Part shown: positions 1 to 5,900 of the stretch, one piece after another | Layout: every line of letters starts with the position of its first letter | Position numbering within the stretch: position 1 is the stretch's first letter | NCBI GenBank assembly: GCA_029932425.1 | Contig: JAOZQC010000078.1 | Span: forward strand, 1 to 9,739 | DNA length: 9,739 nt | Reading direction: 5' to 3' | Source of the DNA: Planctomycetota bacterium | GTDB taxonomy: Bacteria > Planctomycetota > JAJSAM01 | Made by a program: the position numbers and the translations under genes | Notes under the pieces: model-generated | What the model was told of the DNA's origin: nothing | Database searches by the model: none | The model's input: only the letters and a program-made list of their open reading frames with translations

Positions 1-69
1 ATGAAGACGGAGATCGACCTGGAGACGGGCGCCGTGACCATGGACGATCGGGGGGGAGCGGGCCGGTGA
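1..69 (+). CDS. tssE: T6SS baseplate protein TssE, 3' end only (gp25-like)
   Basis: An open frame enters from the left edge and ends at TGA 67-69, giving 22 visible residues. They contain the stretch TEIDLETGAV, which resembles the conserved C-terminal strand of gp25/TssE-family proteins (family pattern roughly T-E-I-D-L-x-T-G-x-V). TssE is the gp25-like wedge component of the T6SS baseplate, a cytoplasmic complex on which the sheath and tube assemble. The identification rests on this short motif and on tssF following 49 nt downstream, the usual gene order. The ATG at position 1 is most likely an internal methionine, since TssE is normally about 130-170 residues and the bulk lies outside the window. 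A few residues (DDRGGAGR) trail the motif. The protein type is fairly sure; nothing can be said about the rest of it. Confidence 0.72.
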   Translation: MKTEIDLETGAVTMDDRGGAGR

Positions 70-75
70 AACGCG

Positions 76-97
76 CGGGAAGAGAGGGAGCTTCCCG
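76..97 (+). other. Small inverted repeat in the tssE-tssF gap
   Basis: CGGGAAG (76-82) and CTTCCCG (91-97) are perfect 7-bp arms around an 8-nt purine-rich loop (83-90, AGAGGGAG). The loop itself resembles a Shine-Dalgarno sequence. Directly after the hairpin, ATG 98-100 opens a five-codon frame (MRKVG) that stops at TGA 113-115, four nt before the tssF start. The hairpin is directly visible. A role in mRNA processing or in tuning TssF translation is only a guess, and an inverted repeat of this size could arise by chance in GC-rich DNA. Confidence 0.35.
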
Positions 98-104
98 ATG
101 AGAA

Positions 105-110
105 AGGTGG
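105..110 (+). promoter_or_regulatory. Ribosome binding site of tssF
   Basis: AGGTGG (105-110) precedes ATG 119 by 8 nt and is close to the AGGAGG consensus. It supports ATG 119 as the start of tssF, in agreement with the conserved N-terminus of the family. Confidence 0.6.
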
Positions 111-118
111 GCTGACTC

Positions 119-1996
119 ATGGATCCCCGGTTGCTCCGGTACTACAACCGCGAGTTGCAGCACGTCCGGGAGATGGGCAGCGAGTTCGCGAAGGAGTTCC
201 CGAAGATCGCGGCCCGCCTGGGACTCGAGGGGATCGACTGCAGCGATCCCTACGTGGAGAGGCTGCTCGAGGGGTTCGCCTTCCTCGCGGCCCGGGTGCA
301 GCTCAAGCTGGACGCCGAGTTCCCCCGCTTCACCCAGCACCTGCTGGAGATCGTCTACCCGCACTACCTGGCTCCCACGCCCTCCATGACCGTGGTCCAG
401 CTCCATCCGGACCCGAAGGAGGGCACCCTCACGGGAGGATTCCCCGTTCCCCGCGGCACCGTGCTCGAGAGCCTCACGGGTCCCTCGGACCAGACGGCCT
501 GCGAGTACCGCACCGCCCACGAGGTCACGCTCTGGCCCATCGAGATCAGCGGGGCCGGCTACTTCACCTCGACGCTGGAGATGGCCACCTACGACCTGCC
601 CTCCAGCATGGCCGCGAAGGCCGGGATCAAGCTCCGGGTCCGCACCACGCGGGAGATCCCCTTCGAGAAGCTCCCCATCGAGTCCCTCACCTTCTTCCTG
701 CGGGGCCGGGAGGGCATCCCCCATCGCATCCTGGAGCAGATCGTCGGGAACTCGGTGGGGGTGGTGATCCGCCCCGCGAAGCGCGATCCCGAGTGGCGGG
801 AGATCATCGGGCCCGAGGAGATCCACCGCGTGGGCTTCGCCGACGAGGAGGCCCTCCTCCCCTACGGCGAGCGGTCCTTCCACGGCTACCGCCTCCTGCA
901 CGAGTACTTCACCTTCCCGGAGCGGTTCCTCTTCGTCCGCCTGGACGGGCTGAGCCCCGCCCTCCGCCGGGCGAAGACCGGCGAGGTCGAGATCGCGTTC
1001 CTCTTCGACCGCGAGGACGAGATGCTCGAACCGGCGCTGGACGAGTCGCACTTCGCCCTCTTCTGCACGCCGGCGATCAACCTCATGGAGAGGCGCACGG
1101 ACCGCATCCACCTCGACCGCAAGCAGAGCGAGTTCCACGTGGTGGTGGACCGCACGCGCCCCCTGGACTTCGAGGTCTACGAGATCCTGGAGGTGACCGG
1201 CTTCGGGTCGAGCGCCGACCGGGAGCAGGAGTTCCGGCCCTTCTACTCCAGCACGGACCGGACGCACCACGGGGAGGAGCAGGCCTACTACGCGGTGCAG
1301 AGGGTGCCGCGGATGCTGTCCTCGAAGCAGCGCCGCAAGGGGCCGAGATCGAGCTACGTGGGCAGCGAGGTCTACATCTCGCTGGTGGACGCCAACCACG
1401 CCCCTTACCGCTCCGACCTCCGGCAGCTCGCCCTGAAGACCCTCTGCACGAACCGCGATCTCCCGCTCCAGATGCCCGTGGGACGGGGCGGCACGGACTT
1501 CGAGATCCGGGAGGGCGCCCCCGTGGCTTCCGTCCGCTGCGTGGCGGGCCCCACCCGGCCCCGGCCGTCCCCCGCGGAGGGGGGCACGGCCTGGCGGCTC
1601 ATCAGCCACCTCTCCCTGAACTACCTCTCGCTCGCGGACACCGATGCCCGCGAGGGGGCGGCGGGGCTCCGCGGCCTGCTCTCGCTCTACGGGGATCTCT
1701 CGGAGGCGGCCGTCCGCAAGCAGATCGACGGGCTGCTCTCCGTGCGGGCCGCCCCCATCCACCGGCTCATCCGGACGCCGGGCCCGATCACGTTCGGCCG
1801 GGGCCTGGAGGTGGAGGTGACGTTCGACGAGACCGCCTTCGAGGGAAGCGGCGTGTTCCTCCTGGGAGCGGTGCTCGAGCAGTTCTTCGCGCGGTACGTC
1901 TCCATCAACTCCTTCACGGAGACGGTGGTGAAGACCCTGGAGAGAGGAGAGGTGATCCGGTGGCCGATGAGGACCGGGCAGAGACACACGCTCTGA
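119..1996 (+). CDS. tssF: T6SS baseplate subunit TssF (VasA/ImpG family)
   Basis: This 625-residue protein matches TssF in length (family about 580-630) and sequence. The N-terminus (residues 1-36, with MDPRLLRYYNRELQHVREMG) is the family signature. It continues into a PRFTQHLLEIVYPHYLAPTPS block near residues 80-100, a FHGYRLLHEYFTFPERFLF block from 254, a YVGSEVYISLVD segment around 415, and a C-terminal FLLGAVLEQFFARYVSINSF block from 580. TssF pairs with TssG in the wedge complex of the cytoplasmic baseplate, which TssK links to the membrane complex. There is no signal peptide or membrane segment, as expected. ATG 119 is chosen because it has a ribosome site 8 nt upstream and gives the family N-terminus exactly. 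The gene lies 49 nt after tssE, and its last 37 nt overlap tssG in another frame. No truncation or frameshift is seen. Confidence 0.96.
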   Translation: MDPRLLRYYNRELQHVREMGSEFAKEFPKIAARLGLEGIDCSDPYVERLLEGFAFLAARVQLKLDAEFPRFTQHLLEIVYPHYLAPTPSMTVVQLHPDPKEGTLTGGFPVPRGTVLESLTGPSDQTACEYRTAHEVTLWPIEISGAGYFTSTLEMATYDLPSSMAAKAGIKLRVRTTREIPFEKLPIESLTFFLRGREGIPHRILEQIVGNSVGVVIRPAKRDPEWREIIGPEEIHRVGFADEEALLPYGERSFHGYRLLHEYFTFPERFLFVRLDGLSPALRRAKTGEVEIAFLFDREDEMLEPALDESHFALFCTPAINLMERRTDRIHLDRKQSEFHVVVDRTRPLDFEVYEILEVTGFGSSADREQEFRPFYSSTDRTHHGEEQAYYAVQRVPRMLSSKQRRKGPRSSYVGSEVYISLVDANHAPYRSDLRQLALKTLCTNRDLPLQMPVGRGGTDFEIREGAPVASVRCVAGPTRPRPSPAEGGTAWRLISHLSLNYLSLADTDAREGAAGLRGLLSLYGDLSEAAVRKQIDGLLSVRAAPIHRLIRTPGPITFGRGLEVEVTFDETAFEGSGVFLLGAVLEQFFARYVSINSFTETVVKTLERGEVIRWPMRTGQRHTL

Positions 1997-2997
1997 GCCT
2001 CTTCGAGGAGCTGGCCCGGGAGCCCTTCCGGTTCGGGTTCTTCCCGACCCTGCGCTTCCTGGAGTGCGCGTTCCGCGACAAGCCCCGGGTGGGCTCCTCC
2101 GTGCGGCTCGCGGACGATCCGATCCGGCTCGCCCAGGAGCCCTCCCTGGCCTTCGCTCCCGCGACCCTCAGCACCTTCGAGCCGGGATCCGAGGACGCCG
2201 CCCCCCGGCTCTCGGTCTTCTTCCTCGGGCTCTTCGGGCCGAACGGCCCGCTCCCGCTCCATCTCACGGAGTACGCCCGCAGCCGCCAGAGGAACAGCGA
2301 CGATCCCACCTTCGCCCGGTTCGCGGACGTGTTCCACCACCGGATGCTCTCGCTCTTCTACAAGGCCTGGGCGATCTCCCAGCCCACGGTGAGCCTCGAC
2401 CGCCCGGAGGAGGACCGCTTCGGGACCTACGTGGCGTCCCTCATCGGCCTGGGAATGCGGGAGCTCCGCGACCGGGACGCGCTGCCGGACCACGCGAAGC
2501 TCCACTTCGCCGGCCATCTCTCCTGCCAGACGAAGCACCGGAGCGGCCTCCGGTCGTTCCTCCGGGCCTTCTTCGAGATCCCGGTGGACATCGAGCCCTT
2601 CATCGGGCAGTGGCTCCGCCTCCCCCACCGGAACCGCTGCCGGCTCGGCGAATCGAGGGCCACCGGGGTGCTCGGAGAGACCCTCATCGTGGGATCGCAC
2701 ATCTGGGACTGCCAGCAGCGGTTCCGGATCTTCATGGGCCCCATGGGCATCGAGGAGTACCGGGGGTTCCTCCCCGGCAGCGAGGAGGGAAGCATCGAAC
2801 GCCTCATCGCCGCCGTCCGGAATTACCTCGGGGACGAGCTGGCCTGGGACGTGAGGCTGATCCTCAGGAAGGAAGAAGTCCCGCCGCTCCGGCTGGGCGA
2901 GATGGCACAATTGGGCTGGACCACCTGGCTCACGGGCAAACCTTTCGAACACGACGCGGACGACCTGGTTCTGGAGCCGCTCCCGAACCCGGACTGA
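1960..2997 (+). CDS. tssG: T6SS baseplate subunit TssG (VasB/ImpH family)
   Basis: This 345-residue protein has the family's usual length. Visible family blocks are the N-terminal EPFRFGFFPTLRFLE (residues 21-35), DDPTFARFADVFHHRMLSLF (114-133) with the following YKAWA, and GETLIVGSHIWD (to about 250), then a C-terminal region ending near LGWTTWLTG. TssG binds TssF and forms the core of the baseplate wedge. The frame stays open far upstream, opposite tssF codons, so the start needs choosing. GTG 1960 is preferred because AGGAGAGG lies just upstream (1945-1952) and the protein then begins MADEDRAE followed directly by conserved sequence. There is no other suitable start before the conserved FFPTLRFLE block. 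The 37-nt overlap with tssF suggests translational coupling. The function is secure; the exact start is likely but not proven. Confidence 0.94.
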   Translation: MADEDRAETHALSLFEELAREPFRFGFFPTLRFLECAFRDKPRVGSSVRLADDPIRLAQEPSLAFAPATLSTFEPGSEDAAPRLSVFFLGLFGPNGPLPLHLTEYARSRQRNSDDPTFARFADVFHHRMLSLFYKAWAISQPTVSLDRPEEDRFGTYVASLIGLGMRELRDRDALPDHAKLHFAGHLSCQTKHRSGLRSFLRAFFEIPVDIEPFIGQWLRLPHRNRCRLGESRATGVLGETLIVGSHIWDCQQRFRIFMGPMGIEEYRGFLPGSEEGSIERLIAAVRNYLGDELAWDVRLILRKEEVPPLRLGEMAQLGWTTWLTGKPFEHDADDLVLEPLPNPD

Positions 2998-3028
2998 TCC
3001 GCAGGGCACCTGGACTCGGAGTTCGATC

Positions 3029-5764
3029 ATGGCAGAGATCCGTCGCGCCGCACTCTTCGGGAAGCTCAACAGCCTGGCCTACCGCGCCATCGAGAGCGCC
3101 ACCACCTTCTGCAAGATGCGGGGCAACCCGTACGTGGAGCTGGTGCACTGGATCCACCAGATCCTCCAGCTCCAGGACTCGGACCTCCACCGCATCGTGA
3201 AGCAGTTCGACATCGACCCCGCCCGGCTCGTCCGGGACCTCACCGCCACCCTGGACCGCCTGCCCCGGGGATCCACCACGATCTCCGACCTCTCCTCCCA
3301 CGTGGAGGAGGCGGTGGAGAGAGGCTGGGTGATCGGGACCCTCATGTTCGGGGACTCCCAGGTCCGCACGGGCTACCTGGTGGCGGGCATCCTGAAGACC
3401 CGGGGACTCAAGAACGCCCTGCTCTCCATCTCGAAGGAGTTCGACAAGATCAAGGTGGAGAAGCTCACCGACCGGTTCTCCGAGATCGTGGGCGGTTCCC
3501 CCGAGGACTCCCTCGGCGCCCGGGACGGGTTCCAGGTGGGCGGGGGCGCCGTGCCCGGGGAGGCCAGCGGGGCGATGGCCCCTCCCCAGATGGGGAAGCA
3601 GGAGGCGCTCCGGCGCTTCTCCGTCGATCTCACGGAGCGGGCCCGGAACGGGGAGATCGATCCCATCGTGGGGCGCGACGAGGAGATCCGCCAGATCGTG
3701 GACATCCTCATGCGGCGCCGCCAGAACAACCCCATCATCACCGGGGAAGCCGGGGTGGGCAAGACCGCGGTGGTGGAGGGTTTCGCCCTGCGGATCGCGA
3801 AGGGGGACGTGCCTCCCCCCCTGCGCAACGTGACCCTGCGCAGCCTCGACATCGGCCTCCTCCAGGCCGGCGCGAGCATGAAGGGGGAGTTCGAGAACCG
3901 GTTGCGGCAGGTCATCGAGGAGGTCCAGTCGTCGGAGAAGCCGATCGTCCTGTTCATCGACGAGGCCCACACCCTCATCGGCGCCGGGGGCGCGGCGGGC
4001 ACCGGCGACGCCGCCAACCTCCTCAAACCCGCCCTGGCCCGCGGCACCCTCCGGACCATCGCGGCCACCACCTGGGCGGAGTACAAGAAGCACATCGAGA
4101 AGGACCCGGCCCTCACCCGGCGGTTCCAGGTGATCCAGGTGGACGAGCCGAGCGAGGAGAAGGCCATCCTCATGATGCGGAGCATGGCCTCCACGCTGGA
4201 GAAGCACCACAAGATCCAGGTCCTCGACGAGGCGCTCGAGGCGTCGGTCAGGCTCTCCCACCGCTACATCCCGGCCCGCCAGCTCCCCGACAAGTCGATC
4301 AGCCTCCTGGACACGGCCTGCGCGCGGGTGGCGATCAGCCAGCACGCCGTGCCCGCGGAGCTGGAGGACTGCCGCCGCCGCATCGAGGCCCTGGAGACCG
4401 AGCTCGAGATCATCGAGCGCGAGAAGGCGGTGGGGGTCGACACGGAGGAACGGGAGGCGGAGGCGCGGGAGAAGCTCGCGGCGGAGCAGGATCGCCGGGA
4501 GCAGCTGGAGGCCCGGTTCGAGGAGGAGAAGAACCTGGTGGAGGAGATCCTCGAGATCCGGGAGCGGCTCCGGGGCCGGGTGGGCAAGGTGGAGGGGACG
4601 GCCAGCCGGCTGGAGAAGGCGGCGGACGCCGAGGCCGAGGCCGTGGTCCCCGAGGAGGAGATACCCTCCCCGGAGGACCGGGAGGCGGAGCTCGAGAGGC
4701 TTCGCGAGCTGCAGGCGAAGCTCGCCGAGATCCAGGGGGAGCGCCCCCTCATCCTGCCCAGCGTGGACTACAACGCGGTGGCCTCCGTGGTCGGCGACTG
4801 GACGGGCATTCCCGTGGGGCGCATGGTGAAGAACGAGGCGGAGGCCGTCCTCAAGCTGGCGGACACCCTGAAGCAGCGGGTGGTGGGCCAGGACCACGCC
4901 CTGGAGATGATCGCCCGCCGCGTCCAGACCTCCCGCGCCGGCCTCGACAACCCCAACAAGCCCATCGGGGTCTTCCTCCTGGCCGGTCCCTCCGGGGTGG
5001 GGAAGACGGAGACCGCCCTCACCATCGCGGAGGCCCTCTACGGCGGCGAGCAGAACGTGATCACCATCAACATGAGCGAGTTCCAGGAGGCCCACACGGT
5101 CTCCACCCTGAAGGGCGCTCCCCCCGGGTACGTGGGGTACGGCGAGGGAGGCGTCCTCACGGAGGCCGTGCGGCGCAAGCCCTACAGCGTGGTGCTCCTG
5201 GACGAGGTGGAGAAGGCCCACCCCGACGTGCACGAGATCTTCTTCCAGGTCTTCGACAAGGGCCAGATGGAGGACGGCGAGGGCCGGCTCATCGACTTCA
5301 AGAACACGCTGATCCTCCTCACCTCCAACGTGGGCAGCGACCTCATCATGAACATGTGCAAGGATCCGGAGCTCATGCCGGACCCGGAGGGGATCGCCCA
5401 GGCCCTGCGGGAGCCCCTGCTGAAGGTGTTCCCCGCCGCGCTCCTCGGACGGCTCGTGGTCATCCCCTACTACCCGCTCACCGACGAGGTCATCGGCCTC
5501 ATCGCGAAGCTCCAGCTCGGCCGCATCCAGAAGCGCATCCGGGAGAATCACCGGATCCCCTTCACCTGGTCCGACGACGTCGTGGACCTCATCGTCAAGC
5601 GGTGCACCGAGGTCGAGAGCGGCGGGCGCATGATCGACGCCATCCTCACGAACACGGTCCTGCCCCGGATCAGCACGGAGCTCCTCACCCGGATGATGGA
5701 GGGCGAGGAGGTCACGAAGGTGCACGTGGACGTGAAGGACGAGGAGTTCACCTACGCCTTCTAG
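3029..5764 (+). CDS. tssH: T6SS sheath-disassembly ATPase TssH/ClpV
   Basis: This is a 911-residue double-AAA+ Clp/Hsp100 protein. The N-domain (about 1-155) starts MAEIRRAALFGKLNSLAYRA and has the ClpV-type segment NPYVELVHWIHQIL. A glycine-rich linker follows. AAA1 has Walker A GEAGVGKT (239-246) and Walker B with D311-E312. A charged coiled-coil middle domain spans about 430-570. AAA2 has Walker A GPSGVGKT (653-660, Lys659) and Walker B LLDEVEKAH (D725-E726). All key ATPase residues are present. ClpV recognises the contracted TssB/TssC sheath and unfolds it for recycling. ClpV, rather than the chaperone ClpB, is supported by the N-domain, the GDWTGIPVGRMVKNE segment and the tssEFG context. 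ATG 3029 is chosen from the family N-terminus; only a weak CGGAG lies upstream. The gene follows tssG by 31 nt, probably in the same transcript. The length is slightly above typical, apparently from the linker and an acidic stretch in the middle domain. Confidence 0.96.
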   Translation: MAEIRRAALFGKLNSLAYRAIESATTFCKMRGNPYVELVHWIHQILQLQDSDLHRIVKQFDIDPARLVRDLTATLDRLPRGSTTISDLSSHVEEAVERGWVIGTLMFGDSQVRTGYLVAGILKTRGLKNALLSISKEFDKIKVEKLTDRFSEIVGGSPEDSLGARDGFQVGGGAVPGEASGAMAPPQMGKQEALRRFSVDLTERARNGEIDPIVGRDEEIRQIVDILMRRRQNNPIITGEAGVGKTAVVEGFALRIAKGDVPPPLRNVTLRSLDIGLLQAGASMKGEFENRLRQVIEEVQSSEKPIVLFIDEAHTLIGAGGAAGTGDAANLLKPALARGTLRTIAATTWAEYKKHIEKDPALTRRFQVIQVDEPSEEKAILMMRSMASTLEKHHKIQVLDEALEASVRLSHRYIPARQLPDKSISLLDTACARVAISQHAVPAELEDCRRRIEALETELEIIEREKAVGVDTEEREAEAREKLAAEQDRREQLEARFEEEKNLVEEILEIRERLRGRVGKVEGTASRLEKAADAEAEAVVPEEEIPSPEDREAELERLRELQAKLAEIQGERPLILPSVDYNAVASVVGDWTGIPVGRMVKNEAEAVLKLADTLKQRVVGQDHALEMIARRVQTSRAGLDNPNKPIGVFLLAGPSGVGKTETALTIAEALYGGEQNVITINMSEFQEAHTVSTLKGAPPGYVGYGEGGVLTEAVRRKPYSVVLLDEVEKAHPDVHEIFFQVFDKGQMEDGEGRLIDFKNTLILLTSNVGSDLIMNMCKDPELMPDPEGIAQALREPLLKVFPAALLGRLVVIPYYPLTDEVIGLIAKLQLGRIQKRIRENHRIPFTWSDDVVDLIVKRCTEVESGGRMIDAILTNTVLPRISTELLTRMMEGEEVTKVHVDVKDEEFTYAF

Positions 5765-5799
5765 GCCGGGGGAGGGGGGGAGGATCCGCCTCCCCCGGC
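5765..5799 (+). terminator. GC-rich hairpin directly after clpV
   Basis: Perfect 11-bp arms GCCGGGGGAGG (5765-5775) and CCTCCCCCGGC (5789-5799) flank a 13-nt loop that contains GGATCC. The repeat starts at the first base after the clpV stop and sits between convergent genes, so a transcription end or 3' mRNA-protecting structure for the T6SS transcript is likely. The sequence that follows is GAAAAGAG, not a T-run, so it is not a classical intrinsic terminator. Confidence 0.55.
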
Positions 5800-5866
5800 G
5801 AAAAGAGACAGCGCGGGCACGCCCGTCGCAGCTCGTCTGCGGGCATGGCGGCGGTGTGCCGCGGGT

Positions 5867-5883
5867 GCGCGGTGGGGCCGCGC
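5867..5883 (-). terminator. Possible hairpin terminator of the minus-strand gene
   Basis: GCGCGG (5867-5872) and CCGCGC (5878-5883) form a 6-bp stem with a 5-nt loop, 17 nt beyond the stop codon of the minus-strand TPR/HEAT-like gene. No T-run follows on the minus strand. The rest of the 5765-5900 gap also holds a bulged stem (GCCC 5821-5824 and GCAG 5828-5831 against CTGCGGGC 5837-5844), but no gene that I can support. Weak evidence only. Confidence 0.25.
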
Positions 5884-5900
5884 CTGGGGGCGGGTTCTCC

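Noticed and set aside
793..1959. Extending tssG upstream to the first in-frame start at 793
   Set aside because: The extra 389 residues are low-complexity Arg/Pro/Gly sequence antiphase to tssF. Conserved TssG sequence begins only after GTG 1960.
1687..3069. A 460-codon minus-strand frame across tssF and tssG
   Set aside because: Its Glu/Pro/Arg/Gly-biased composition is typical of antisense frames in high-GC DNA, and both opposing genes are well-conserved families.
2930..5725. A 931-codon open frame on the minus strand, opposite clpV
   Set aside because: It is a GC-rich shadow frame: long runs of His/Leu/Asp/Gly/Glu with no domain, lying fully antisense to a clear ClpV with all its motifs.
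3029..5764. Reading the double AAA+ protein as the general chaperone ClpB
   Set aside because: The N-terminal domain, the GDWTGIPVGRMVKNE segment and the position directly after tssEFG all fit ClpV.
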